A DNA stretch of 64,000 nt, taken from Orbilia blumenaviensis. Its lineage: Eukaryota > Ascomycota > Orbiliomycetes > Orbiliales > Orbiliaceae. Numbering within the stretch: position 1 is the first letter of the stretch; each line of letters begins with the position of its first letter. Under the pieces are notes generated by a model that ran no database searches, had not been told where the DNA came from, and saw only the letters and a list, made by a program, of their open reading frames with translations. The translations under genes and the position numbers were made by a program. Location: positions 744,001 through 808,000 of the forward strand of contig JAVHNS010000006.1 in assembly GCA_036872755.1 (NCBI GenBank), given 5' to 3'. Of this stretch, positions 34,315 through 46,305 are shown one piece after another.

Positions 34315-35134
34315 CTATCCAAACCGTTTAGCAACTTCCTCTAGTAGCTGCGGTGTAATCTCATCGCTCGTCTTCCCGCTAACAGTCCAAACGACACCCT
34401 TCTCTTTGTAGAACTCCATTAACGGACCTGTTTTCTCCTCGTATTTCTCTAACCGTACTTTAAATGTTTCCTATAGCATGTTAATTATTATGATTAGTAC
34501 TCTGTTGGCCTTCGGCTATGGATAATCAATCCGTAGACATGTCTATTTCGGTTGAATACTAACCGGATCATCATCCACCCTTCTAACTAGCTTCTCTCCA
34601 GTGACATCATCAATACCTTCGACCTTCGGCGGCGAGTATGTTAAATTATAAACACGCCCGCTGCCGGGATGTACCCATCTATTCGCTATTCTATCGAGGA
34701 TAACGGAATGCGGAACGTCGAGATTGACGACAAAGTTTACTTCAACGCCTGCTTCTGTTAAGGATTCGGCTTGCGGACGAGTTCGTGGGAATCCGTCGAG
34801 GATATAAGATTGTTGAGGTGGGGGGAGGGAAGACAGAATTAGACGGGACATAAGGGTGTCTGGTACGAGAGTGCCGGATGACATGTATGTTGCTGCTTGC
34901 TGGCCTTCAAACCGGTATTAGGCGCATTAGACATATGAAAAGAAGTTCAGGGAGATATGAAAATGGCAACATACCGATCTCAGTGCTTCTAGCGACGTTG
35001 TCGCGGAGGATGTCGCCACTGGAGAGGGCCTTGAGGCTTGGGAAGGCCTTGAGTAGGCGGGCAGCCTGTGTTCCTTTGCCAGCGCCGGGTGCGCCGACCA
35101 TAATGATTCGGGCGGCACGCGAGAGGGGCCTCAT
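34315..35134 (-). CDS. adk2: Mitochondrial GTP:AMP phosphotransferase (adenylate kinase 3 type)
   Basis: Converts NTP plus AMP to NDP plus ADP in the mitochondrial matrix (yeast ADK2/PAK3). Exons 35134-34975, 34895-34564 and 34470-34315 give 215 residues. P-loop 'MVGAPGAGKGTQ' at 12-23, 'LSSGDILRDNV' AMP-binding motif, 'YILDGFPRT' core, and LID region 'ANRWVHPGSGRVYNLTYSPPKVEG'. The LID lacks the Cys4 zinc site, as usual for eukaryotic AK3/ADK2. The start is the first true ATG (MRPLSRAARI), with an Arg-containing N-terminus acting as an uncleaved import signal. Intron 1 (34896-34974) uses the acceptor cagcaag and leaves the segment after 'STEI' two residues shorter than usual, so that junction is the weakest. 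Confidence 0.9.
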
Positions 35135-37339
35135 TGTGGGGTTACGGACCCGGAGGGGTTCACAGGTTTGACGTCGTGTGGAGTTAATGGACAAGTTTGG
35201 CAGGCGACTTGGCGAAATCGGCGAAGCGAGGGGTTTTGATTGCGACAAACCAACAAATTTAATATTAAAATGCAATGATTCGAGCGTGCATTAAAATGTT
35301 TTATATAGAGGCAAAGAAGAAAGTTATGGGGTTAAAGCGGTTGGGGCTATCGCCGTCGGACTTTGTGTGTCTTCGCCATGATAGTTTTTTTTACGGTTTC
35401 AAGGATGTATTACGGGGAAGAAGGGTGGGGGAGGGAGAGATTCGGCATCACGAGAAGCATCTTTAGATGGGGTTTTAGCGTGTGATAACAAACTGCTCCG
35501 ATCCTGGCAAGCTGCAGGCACAATCGGACTCTTATTGGCCGGTTAATTGGCAAACTTATTCTCGAATATTACGGCTTGGGGAAGTTCATTACAGATTCGA
35601 TTTATCCCGATCCAGATTGGCTGACGTTTGAGATCGATATATATTAATTGGAAGGGTGGGAAATCTACTGGGCTGGGTATTATTAATAAGGTATGTATTC
35701 GGAGAACGGACTGGCGGAGCTGCTGTATATTCTACTACATGACATTTGTATAGATGAGGAGGCACCGCAAGATCGTTCACGTTGCCCCGCTAATCCAGAT
35801 CGAAACTAATATTAATGGAAACCCCGTACGGCCGGTCGGAAGGACTATGTTTTGACTACAGATATATATCACTGTGTCCAAACTGGCGGACGGAAAACAC
35901 TAAAGGTTGACTATTTTTACAAGCCTAACTATTGATGTATGTAGGTACCTAATCGGTAAACAATATCGATCCGTACACACACATACACCGTATATGCACA
36001 GGCGGGGTTAGCAGTGGAGAAGCCCCCAGACTCGATAAAGCCAAACATTTTTGAAAAGTCCAACTCAAGGATAAATTTACCAAGCCGGACAGATATTGGA
36101 AATGGGCTTCTAGAACATCTGAAGAACAAACTTTAAGAGCCAATCAAACGGTCGGAGGAGAAGACCGGGGTGTCGTCAGCGGTGCATATGTGCATCTGTT
36201 AATTCTGCCTTCCAGCGCATACCGATTCTGCACGTTTTGCATGCATATCAACGACGTCAATCGATTTTGAGATATCAAAGCTGCTACAAGTTGCTTACAT
36301 ATTTAAGTAAATAATATAATTGTTCTCGATTTCACGTAATGATGCCTGCATACCCCGCTTTTTGTGATCAAACTCGGAAGTAAGGTATCTATATTGATAT
36401 CGTCGTTGAATCAAATCTCGACAGCACACTCAGTTTTCCAAGGCTACAGCCAGGAAACGTTTCTTCTCACCAATGGCACTTGCAGGACGTTGGGACATGC
36501 GCTAGTCTTCATAGGAACACCACCATCTTCTCTGGATTTTGCTCCGGCACATAAACTCAACAAGTAAATTTTGAGTAACTACCGTCGGTGGCGAATGAGA
36601 GGGTCGGATTCCGCAGACTTCCGACACGCTGGCAGACAAGGTTAACCTCGAGCTAGCGGACGCTGCTAAGGGGGAATTTAGTCCTGCCAGCGGGCCTAGA
36701 CACAGAGTGTGTCGACGGATTCAGATTGCTGCTGTGAACGTTGGATTGAATTCCTATATACCTTATGCTTTCGCCAGCCTGGAATTCTGTCAATTCGAAT
36801 TGAATTCAGAGGAATCCAACTTTAGCCCTGAAAATAAAATTAGAATTTGAATTTAAAGTGGTTAATTGCGTTTCCAGGAACATCGGTAATATATACGATC
36901 GGCTATAAGCTCTTATATCCGACCAGATTACATAAGGCTCTCTCTCAGACCCTCTCACTCTTTCCAATCTCTCCCTTTCCAATTTCACCCTTTCTGCGAC
37001 TCTGATCCATCGAAACACTCCCTTTCAAACTCACCATCGCCAGACCTCACCGCTTTTTGTACCCTGTCGACGTCGTTTTTGCATTTGTATCGGTATATCA
37101 TCGAATCGGCGTTTTTCCGGAGATAGGTTGAACAGCCAGCTGAACAGCTCAACAGCTTGCCTGCGCTAGCGAATACCAAATTTGCGTCACTCCCTTTCCA
37201 ATATCCATCGGCCCCAACATCCATTTCCATCAACCTCCGCCGACAGACCGATATTTCCCGGGCTCGCTCATTCGATTCTTGGACTTAGGAGGTACTGAAA
37301 GCGTCGCCGGACGGTATTATTGCAATTCATAAACTCATC
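35135..37339. other. Intergenic, 2.2 kb
   Basis: No supported gene. AT-rich from about 35250 to 36800. The last 450 bases (CT-rich ctctctcag/ccctttcc tracts) look like promoter and leader of the MDM38 gene. Confidence 0.5.
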
Positions 37340-39020
37340 ATGTCGTCTCATCTCTCCGCGAGACTGGTTCTCAGCCAGAGATCTCTCCTTACAGCCAATG
37401 GTAAGGCATATGCTCCTTTTCCTCTCGGACTTCCGATTCTAATGGCTGTAACATATCTTAGCACATTTACTTCGCCGAACAATTCAGCGGAACCCTCATT
37501 ACCTCCGGGCGATTGCAATCTCCGTCCCACATAATCGACTCCTATCCACCGAGACATCATCTCATGGATCTATTCCTTCGGGCCCACCGCCCGGTTTCAA
37601 TGCGAAACAAGCCCAAAAGCCGCTTCCTCGTGAAAAGGCGCCTATGAAAGCCTCCCAGGCATCTGCTCCACAACCGACGAACAAGCTACCGGCTAAGGAA
37701 TCCGATGTAGCACCAAACGGAAACTCACAGGTGCCATTGGTCCCTCAATCAAAGGAAGAATTATCCGCAAAGGATGAAAATAAAGAAATTGAAAAGGAGA
37801 AAAAGAAGGAGAGCGAGAAACTTACCGTGTGGCAGAAGGTGAAGAAAGAGCTGAATCATTATTGGGATGGAACAAAGCTCCTGGGCACCGAAGTAAAGAT
37901 TTCTACGAAACTAGTTGTCAAAATGGCTGCAGGGTACGAGCTTTCGAGGCGAGAGCACCGACAATTGCAACGAACGGTTCAAGATATCGCCCGGCTAGTA
38001 CCTTTCTCGGTCTTCGTAATTATCCCATTTGCCGAACTTCTCCTTCCTGTCGCTATTAAGCTCTTCCCAAATATGCTTCCTTCAACCTATGAGGGCGCCA
38101 AGGACAAGGAGCGCAAGAACAAAATCCTGCGGGCAACCCGTAAGGATGTTTCAGACTTCCTCCGGACCACCCTACAGGAATCGGGCCTCCCGCTTTCTTT
38201 GGCAACCAGGGGAACTGAGGAGTTCACCGAGTTTTTCAGAAAGTTGCGGAGTAGCGGCGAAAAACCTACACATCACGATGTTATTAACGTCTGCAAGACA
38301 TTCAAGGACGATTTAACTCTTGATAACTTGAGTCGTCCACAGCTTGTGGCGATGTGCAGATATATGAATCTCAACGCCTTCGGAACCGACATGATGCTCC
38401 GTTATACAATCCGTCACCGTATGAGGCAGATTAAACGTGACGACAAGGCTATCTTCCTCGAGGGTGTGAGCAGCCTTAGCGTTCCGGAATTACAGACGGC
38501 GTGTGCCAGCCGTGGTATGAGGACCCACGGTGTCAGCCCTTCAAGGCTAAGGGAAGATTTGCAGACCTGGTTGGATTTGAGGCTTAAGCACGGAATCCCA
38601 TCGACTCTATTGGTTCTCTCAAATGCGTATGTGTACGCTGAGGGTAGGGCTGATGAGATCGAAAGCCACTACGATGCCCTCACTGCCGTGCTAAGCAGCA
38701 TTCCCGAGGAACTTTACCACGAAGTCGAATTGGATTTGATGAGTGGTGAGGGTGCGGCGACAAACAAGCAGAGATTGGAGGTGTTGAAGGAGCAGCAAGA
38801 GCTGATTGAAGAGGAGAATACTCAGAGCGAGACGAGCGGCGGTGGAAGAGTTAGCAAGAGGCTTGATCAGGATATCGATGAGAAGCCGGTGCAGAAGGCG
38901 GAAGAGGGTAGCGGAGCCGAGGCCGCTGAGGCTGCCAAGTCGAATGAAGATTTGGCAAAGGCCACGGAAAGACACGAGGGTACCGAAGAAGGAAAGAAGG
39001 AAGAAGCTGAAAAGAAATAA
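37340..39020 (+). CDS. mdm38: MDM38/LETM1 mitochondrial inner-membrane protein
   Basis: Mitochondrial K+/H+ exchange factor that also contacts mitoribosomes; inner membrane. Exons 37340-37400 and 37462-39020 (61-nt intron) give 539 residues. N-terminus: Arg/Ser/Leu-rich presequence spanning the splice (SARLVLSQRSLLTANA...RRTIQRN). A Lys/Glu-rich stretch precedes the LETM1 core starting VWQKVKKELNHYWDGTKLLGTEVKIS. One transmembrane helix, ARLVPFSVFVIIPFAELLLPV. Ribosome-binding-like part: SRPQLVAMCRYM and the SAP-like SVPELQTACASRGMRTHGVSPSRLREDLQTWL. The C-terminus is a coiled coil and an acidic Lys/Glu tail. No EF-hand seen, as in fungal Mdm38. Strong match in order and length. Confidence 0.95.
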
Positions 39021-40134
39021 AGAGCATCATCTCTAGATACAGCCTAGAGTAGACTGATCTTTCTATCAGCATCCAAGCCACGCATTTCTGCACAGTATTG
39101 CAAAATTGCTACGCCTTTTCCTTTTTTTTATATATATATCACCACACGGTCATTTCCTTGTCTCGTTTAAGAGTCGCTTCTTAGATGTTTGGGTCGTCTT
39201 TTTTTCGTTGGCTTTTTTTACCTGGGGTTTCGTTTTTAGAAAAAAACTTTGAAAAATCCCATTGGCAAAATGGAGGTACATTTCGGGTTTACTTATATTT
39301 CACTATTGTGCTGGTCGGGTACACTCTGCTCCTAAATCCCTCCTTTTATTTTCTGGCCATCTGGTTTATAATCTGTTATGTACTTTTAAACTGAAGATAA
39401 TATAAATGAAAGATGATAATTGCGAAGCAATTGAAGAAGCCTGGCGGCTCCTCGTAGTCGCTCAGCGGACGCTGAATTCAAATTGGTGTTAATATGAGGT
39501 ATACGTGCACCCCAGCCTTGAGGAACGTTATGCTTGACCGCCATCGGGTTGGTACCCATCGCGCAACCCCAGACCTATCAATTGTGGCCCCAATTGCAAA
39601 TGCCAACAACTACGAGGGCGTCACGAAAACCATAGCCAACGGCTGCTGAACATGCAATCCCTTTATCGAAAACCTCTCTCGAAGGTTTAAATTAAATATC
39701 CTTGATTTCGAGTCATCGAACGCGTGCTCATCTGATTTCCTGTAGTCACACCCGAGCATTCATTTGGGTGAAGACATTAGCGTCAAGCTGAGTCACGAAG
39801 CGCAACGGAACTAGACAGGGCCCACCGAGCCTGGGGTAGACTGCAGCCGCGCGCCGCCCGATCATTTAAGAGGCAGAAGCAGCCCAGCCCATGATGCTGA
39901 TATAACCAGCAGGCGAATCTGTCCGGCCTGAAACCCACCTTCAGAATCTTTGCCAATTGATAAGGCCATTCCTATTAGCTCCTGAAACAACGCGTACGAA
40001 TGCATTATACCGTGGATCCTTTTCGCTTCAACACCAGTTTTTCAGTTCAGTCTATCATAGTTTATTCGTTACAAACACCAGAAGATAACCGAAGGACCAG
40101 AGTCTTATATACCATTAAAATCAGCAGATAAGCA
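39021..40134. other. Intergenic
   Basis: 3' region of MDM38 (T-rich, about 39120-39400) and promoter of the next gene. No gene seen. Confidence 0.55.
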
Positions 40135-41547
40135 ATGGCGTCCCTAGCATCATTGCCTCAGGAGCTAGTGGATATGATATTCTCAGATCTTTTACTACAC
40201 GAAATTGGCAAAGTCCGCGGGATCTCTAAGGATCACAACGAAAGATTCAAACATTTGTTCTGGCACAAAGCGTTCGACACAATTCATACCACCCTAAAAG
40301 TTCAAACCCTCGAACGACTGCTCGGGATTGCTAAGGGTGCCGATGACGAGCTACAACGCTATCTCCAGCATATCATCATCCATCCAATTGAATCATACAA
40401 TGAAGTTAAACACCCTAAAGTCAAGTCTCTACTTACGAGGATAATGGGCGCTTTACCGTGCCTGAAAACTGTGGAGTTTGATATTCGAATGCGCTGGTCG
40501 CATGTTTTTGACCATTGGAGGCCGGTTATGGATGCCATCCTTGCTTCCAGACGACAGACCGTCGAAGTTATAAAGGGACCTCGGGCGGGCTTGGCGATGT
40601 CCTCATTAAATCTGAGGGAGAAACAGCTAATAGCTTATGAAAACACTTTTACCAATCTTAAGTCGTTGGAAATTACGACATCCGTACAGACTGAACGTGC
40701 CGATGTAACGTTCGCATTCTGGAGCTGGGTGATGGTTATTGGAGACAAACTTGAGGACCTGGCGGTTGCAGGGTATAGGTCCACCTCGATTCACCAACCA
40801 AAGCCGGACGCTGAGGGACGATTTCTCCCGTCGCGGTTTAACTTGCCAAATCTGAAAAATTTAGAGTTGGTGGACGTCTGTCTTACATTGAAAGATATGA
40901 AGGTCATGTTGCGGAATACGGATAAAATCGAATCGATCAATATATCAGGTTGCATCGCAGAGGACAACCGGCCTAGCTATTTTTTCAAGTTACTAAAATA
41001 CCTTCAAACCCGAGGAGCGAACAAACTCCAATACCTAGAATTACCAATGTGGGGTTACCACGACGGGATTGTTATATACGAACTACCGAACCTCACATTA
41101 ACGGGAAACTGGACGGATGAGAAAACAATGTGCAAAGTCGAATTAAACATTGAAAAACTACGGTATTCTGGAGTTCATACTTATACCTGCGAAAAGTCGC
41201 TTTGGAAGGAACTTGGAAAGTATGAAACAACAAAAGAGTTCTGGGATTCTATGACGGATAATAAGTGGATGTCAAAGGAGATAACGAACTGGAAGAAGTT
41301 GATGTGGGCAGAGCCTCACCGCCGTAGACCGTCTTGTCGAGGAGGGACTGCAAACCACGAGTGGGCCCGTCTATTCCAATTACACGCTGTGTATCACCCC
41401 TACAATGATCCACGATGGATTAGGCCACAGGATCAGACAAGGCTAAATGTAGAGACAGTTGATACAGAATTCGAGAGGAACCCCATTGTTTTGGAAGAGA
41501 TCAATGACGACGAAGATGATCCCGCCCCTGTGGACGAATCGGACTAG
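40135..41547 (+). CDS. F-box-like protein
   Basis: A single exon of 470 residues. The N-terminal motif SLPQELVDMIFSDLLLHEIGKVRGISK is a reduced F-box. The body has repeated hydrophobic segments with leucine-rich spacing (LKSLEITTSV, LPNLKNLELVDVCL, IESINISGC, LQYLELPMWG), suggesting irregular LRRs that would recognise an unknown substrate for SCF ubiquitination. C-terminus: Asp/Glu-rich. Ends 87 bases from the stop of the convergent kinase-like gene. Confidence 0.65.
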   Translation: MASLASLPQELVDMIFSDLLLHEIGKVRGISKDHNERFKHLFWHKAFDTIHTTLKVQTLERLLGIAKGADDELQRYLQHIIIHPIESYNEVKHPKVKSLLTRIMGALPCLKTVEFDIRMRWSHVFDHWRPVMDAILASRRQTVEVIKGPRAGLAMSSLNLREKQLIAYENTFTNLKSLEITTSVQTERADVTFAFWSWVMVIGDKLEDLAVAGYRSTSIHQPKPDAEGRFLPSRFNLPNLKNLELVDVCLTLKDMKVMLRNTDKIESINISGCIAEDNRPSYFFKLLKYLQTRGANKLQYLELPMWGYHDGIVIYELPNLTLTGNWTDEKTMCKVELNIEKLRYSGVHTYTCEKSLWKELGKYETTKEFWDSMTDNKWMSKEITNWKKLMWAEPHRRRPSCRGGTANHEWARLFQLHAVYHPYNDPRWIRPQDQTRLNVETVDTEFERNPIVLEEINDDEDDPAPVDESD

Positions 41548-41634
41548 GTCATGAAGTACATAGCCTTTACAATCTACTATAATAGAACCCCGATACTTCT
41601 GCACCCCATAGCTTTCGCTAATAGTCGCTGTCGA

Positions 41635-43026
41635 TCAGTTAAAGCTCTGCCACTGCTTCTCCCAGAATTTGAGTAGGTCCGCCATCAAGGGCCGATCGTT
41701 TGGGTCGTCTGCTATTGATAGCTGTATCATGTGTTTCCATGATTCTGGGATGTCCTCAGAAGCACTCGACCAGTGAACCGTTTGAGTCGAATAGTCTGTT
41801 ACCCCTGGTTGATTCTCGAGTCCCACCTGCTCTAGCAGAACCCACATTGTTTTTCCAAGACTGTATACCTCAGCAAGTTCCGATGCCCTTGGGTATTTTG
41901 TATTCCACTCCGGGAACACATTCCACCCTGAATCACTGTATGGTTCATTATACCGCTCCGGCCCCTCATACCGAGTATATTCTAGTTGTCGGCGTCCATT
42001 AACCTCCACATCAAGCTCATGAACCTCAGAAAATCCATCGGCCTCGGGAGCTACTATAAATGGATTTGCACCACATTGTTCCCAGTCGACGATCAACACA
42101 TTATCATCATCGTCGAGGATAACATTTGGAGCCTTGAGATCTTGATGCCAGCATTTCGCTTTAAAGTGAACATGCGCCATCGCTGAGCAGAGCTGGTAAC
42201 ACCATTTCGCCTTGAGGTTGAGGGGAAGCCTTATCCCTTCATCAACCGTTTTATCCAATATATCTGCCAGGGAGCCTTTGCCGTAGAACGTGTAAAGGCT
42301 CCCACAGATCAATTTCTCTTCGTGCCCGCCTTCAACAGGGTTAACGGAAACGAGGTATTCCGCGGGAGGTATGATATTCGGATGTCGGAGAAGGAGGTGA
42401 TTAACCATTGAGATCTCGCGATAACAAGCTTCGATCTCACGTTGAAACCCATCCTCTCCGCAAACCAAGAATTGGTAGAAGGAAGTGCCTTTGAAGACAA
42501 ATTTTTCGTCGGGGGCGGAGGCAATAGAGGCCTTCGTACTCGTCATACGCCAACTTGGGAGCGGACTTTCGTATACGACCTCCTCGTACGACACCGTCTT
42601 GTTTTTGAGCGCAACATGGTTGGATTGGTTGTTGGACTGGACGATGCTGTCTTTGGGTTTAAGTAGCTTGCAAAATGCAGAATAAGACTTTGATTCCTGA
42701 ACGAGATCTGCGTGAAAGGCCTCGTTTTCGCTACTTATGTATAGCACCGAATCTGCTTGTAAGTTTGTTTTGTGGAAATAGTTTTTGTCCTCAGCGATTT
42801 TGATAGCTTCGAGAAGATACTCAGTCCCCCGTTTGCGTTGAGAGGCCAATTCAGCGGCTGTTGTTTGAGGGCTGGAGAAGGTCTCAATGATGCGATTTTC
42901 TAGGCTTTTCGGCGTGTAATTCTTCTTGGGTATTGCTGCTATTAACTTTGTAGGACCATTGTAGAGCAAGGCGAAGAGTGTCGAGCATGCCTTGCCCTGG
43001 TTTACAGTGTGGAGTTTCCACGCCAT
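41635..43026 (-). CDS. Protein kinase-like protein with atypical DFG (DWE)
   Basis: A single exon of 463 residues from the ATG at 43026; a further in-frame ATG at 43227 would add 67 hydrophobic residues that look like leader sequence. The first 170 residues are unrecognised. The kinase fold follows: VFKGTSF (Lys179), helix C YREISMVNHLL (Glu203), hinge, GKGSLADIL, catalytic loop HQDLKAPNVIL (294-304), and VDWEQCG (314) where DFG is expected. E-rich APE region: YEGPERY. The HxD...N set and a metal-site Asp are kept, so residual activity is possible. A true pseudokinase cannot be excluded, as the Gly-rich loop is not evident. Related proteins are expanded in Pezizomycotina without known roles. 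Confidence 0.7.
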   Translation of the reverse strand: MAWKLHTVNQGKACSTLFALLYNGPTKLIAAIPKKNYTPKSLENRIIETFSSPQTTAAELASQRKRGTEYLLEAIKIAEDKNYFHKTNLQADSVLYISSENEAFHADLVQESKSYSAFCKLLKPKDSIVQSNNQSNHVALKNKTVSYEEVVYESPLPSWRMTSTKASIASAPDEKFVFKGTSFYQFLVCGEDGFQREIEACYREISMVNHLLLRHPNIIPPAEYLVSVNPVEGGHEEKLICGSLYTFYGKGSLADILDKTVDEGIRLPLNLKAKWCYQLCSAMAHVHFKAKCWHQDLKAPNVILDDDDNVLIVDWEQCGANPFIVAPEADGFSEVHELDVEVNGRRQLEYTRYEGPERYNEPYSDSGWNVFPEWNTKYPRASELAEVYSLGKTMWVLLEQVGLENQPGVTDYSTQTVHWSSASEDIPESWKHMIQLSIADDPNDRPLMADLLKFWEKQWQSFN

Positions 43027-44235
43027 CTTGTTGTATTTCGAAGATTTGAATGATGCTGAATCGAACAATTGGGTCCTCAAGCCAGTTATAGGAAGGAAAT
43101 TGTAAATGAGCGTCACTATTTTGTAAATGTAAGAGTCTAGGAGGATGGATGGACTGTTTCTAACTAAAGCTGTGGATAAAGAGAGCTGGGAGCTAGGAAT
43201 CCAAAGACAACACGTCAACACGTTCATCTACTCTCAAAACGTCAGACCCATGATCAGACGCCAGACATTATGCATTATGAGGTGGTCTCTTTCACATGCT
43301 GTGCGCCTCTTGATAAGAAATTACGTTCATCAGATCGAGAAATTGCAGTTGATTCGAATCCAATTCAAGGCATAGCGTGGTCTTGGGCCTCGCCTATTCC
43401 CACGGGGAGGGCTGAGAGATCCTACCCGTCCCGTCATGGGCAAGCTTGCAGGCTGGGGGGAGAACATGCACATTTGACACCAGGATTTGGCACCGAATGG
43501 CCTGGTTTGCCTTCGCCCCAAATCACGCTATTAGTCATTTATTATCCGATCGTGTCAAACTGGATGCTGTAGAACGGTCGAATGGGCTCAGAGGTCCCTC
43601 AATTTTTTAATTTTTTTTTACTATTTTTATTTCTTTTATCTATAACCCTTTAGTATAGATGCTTTACAAAAACCTAACTTCCTGAGATTGTTACTTAGTA
43701 ACCGTTGCAAATTGTGCGCATGCGGATACGCTGAATATATTTTAGAGCTTTGAAATTGCCACTAACTATGCCTTAGCCTGTTTCTATGTATCGGCTACAT
43801 GGGCTGCTCTGGACGTAAGAGCGCGAATTGATCACTGCAGCCTACAAAGTGAAGATGGGAAGTCCTATTAATCAATGCTCTAGATTGCCTGCTAAGTATT
43901 ACAGACCGATCGACCGTAACACCTTTCCAACATTGGAGGCGATTTCTTCAAGTATTGTGTGTTTTTACTCAATTATGTAAATATCCTTAGTAAGCACTCA
44001 CCTAGTTGTAGTATATAGGCGTGTCGCCATGTCCTAACTCGATTGGGGGCCGGCATTCCTTAGGATGATTTTGGAACCTAGACCCCGGCTTTTCAAGAAG
44101 AAAGGTTAACACTGGTCTCGTAAATTGACACCTTCCGATTTGATCTCATCTGCATAACCAACTCGATTTTGACAACATTCCTAACTAGCAAATTCCAGAT
44201 CGTTCTTGTACCGGCATTCCAAAAATATAATTCAG
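43027..44235. other. Intergenic
   Basis: No gene seen. Contains T-rich stretches near 43600-43660. Separates the kinase-like gene from the metabolite-type cluster. Confidence 0.55.
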
Positions 44236-46016
44236 ATGGAGACCTCGAAAACTTGTAAGAAGCCGATCGGATACCGTTGGCGGTCCTCGACCGTTTTCAT
44301 CGTAAGCTGCGTCGTGATTGCTCTTTTCACTGGTAAGATTGCCTCCTAGTCATCTAAAACCGGATCGTGGCCAAGTTTCGAAACTAATTCGCATGCGTGT
44401 GTGTCCATAGAGAGTTTTCTTTACGGGTTCATAGTCCCCATTCTCCCTGAAATTCTCGAAAATCGCAACAATGTGGACCCTTCGGACATTCAGCGCATCA
44501 CCTACCAGATCCTTGCACTATATGGGGTCGTGTCGGTTTTATCCGGGGTTTTTATCGGGGAGCTGGCAGACCGAGCTGGCAGTCGAAGAATGCCTCTGGT
44601 AATTTCCCTAGCTGTTGCATTTGTGGGAACCCTAATATTAGCTGCGTCTACGAAACGTATGTGATCGACACTATGCTATACATCCCCTGACTGATGTCCC
44701 ATCGTGAGAACAAAACTGATTCAATCTGTATTTCTATATACAAAGTTTGGGGTGTTTTTGTAGGTAGAGTTATTCAGGGGCTTGGGGGAACGGCCGCATG
44801 GATCGTCGGGCTCGCTACACTTAGAGACTCAATTCATGGGAGCAACATAGGTAAAGCGTTCGGACTAGTCGGGAGCTTTGTTAGCGTGGGTGCGGTCTCT
44901 GGACCAGCTACGGCAGGCCTTTTGCTTGAATTAACTGGTTACTGGATCACTTGGGGGGCTGCCTTGTTGGCTCTTGCTATCGACATCGTTATGAGATGCC
45001 TAATGCTAGAACAAAGAAATTGGGATAGAGATCCAGATTTTGCGAAAACGGATTCTCACGGGGCCCAGGCTACGGTATCAGAGACGGACCCCGAAAACAC
45101 CGCTCTTATTTCTGATGACTCTTTGCGGTCATACGATTCCATTAAGGATGACCCGAGTCCAACGAGAACGGAAATTTCAACTCTATCTTTTTACAAGGTC
45201 ATGTTCAGTCAGCCGAGGGTTCTAACTGCTTTGCTGTGTTCGGTCACTTACTCCGCCATGCTCGCCAGCTACAATACTACGATCCCTACACATGTTAAAT
45301 TTGCCTTTGGTTGGGGAAGCTTGCCAACCGGTCTACTGTTTGTGGGACTCCAGGGACCAACAATATTCATCAGTCCCTTTGGTGGCTGGCTTCGGGATAA
45401 GGTCGGGACTAAGCTACCAGCCACGATCGGTTTCGTTTGTCTTGCTCCATTACTACTACTGCTGGGTGCCGCAGACCAAAAACAGTTCCCATGGGCGAAA
45501 ACCGAAGATTCGGCCAAAGCTACGTACATCGCTGCCCTCATAGGCATAGGATGTGTAACAAACTTGATGAGTAGTATTGGTACTGTTGAGCTTACCGGTG
45601 AGTATACTTCTTTGAATTTTAATTAATATTGTTGAAGTCGTAAGGCCTCTAACCAGCTTTGAAACAGCCGCCGTTGATATTCTTGAATCTAAGCAGCCAG
45701 GTATCTTTGGTGCCAATGGAGGCTACTCACGCACCTATTCTCTCACAAATTTAAGCTTTTCAACGGGTTTGTTAGTTGGGCCTCTTTTGTCTGGTACTTT
45801 GGCGGATAGTATTGGATATTGCCGCATGAACGTAGTACTAGGTTAGTAGAACTCGTTTTTATTGCTTCTTGTTATGTCATCTTATCATGCTAACGTAGCT
45901 AACGCATAAAAGCTTTTATATCTGCTGTTGTGGCCATTTTTGCGTTCAATTTCCTGGGCGGTAAATCTTCGCTACAACAAGACAGGCATAGATCAGAGGC
46001 ATCGACTATGGAATGA
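44236..46016 (+). CDS. MFS transporter (DHA1-like drug/metabolite efflux)
   Basis: Exons 44236-44332, 44411-44656, 44746-45597, 45668-45841 and 45913-46016 join in frame to 490 residues with about 12 predicted membrane spans. Motif A-like GVFIGELADRAGSRRMPL lies after TM2. 'GRVIQGLGGTAAWIVGLATLRD' and 'SVGAVSGPATAGLLLE' match the antiporter motif C region of DHA1 and vesicular-amine-transporter-like exporters. A cytosolic central loop with Ser/Asp residues separates the halves. The second half holds 'GGWLRDKVGTKLP' and ends with 'GPLLSGTLADSIGY'. Probable plasma-membrane or vacuolar exporter of the neighbouring cluster's product, inferred from position. It lies 3'-to-3' with the adjacent O-methyltransferase gene. 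Confidence 0.88.
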
Positions 46017-46305
46017 GCCTAACTGGACCGAGTTATTAGTCAGGATATACTATTCTTTTTCTGTAAATACTGGTTGTATGCGCATACTCAACGCGATAAT
46101 CTCTAAATTAGCGAGCTAGGGCTAAGAAACCGTATAGATAGATGAATATTGATATCAATTATGTGAACGTAGGATATGTCTCCACTTTTTGATAGATTTA
46201 GGGTCCCAAACATTTGAAAAATCAGATTTGAAGTTTTCTAGTAACAAGTTTGCGCTTGTACCTAAGAGCATATGATTGCCTCTCTTGCCGGCTAGGATTC
46301 GAACT

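Noticed and set aside
36985..37233. 82-codon minus frame upstream of MDM38
   Set aside because: Shadow of the pyrimidine-rich 5' leader; no conserved features.
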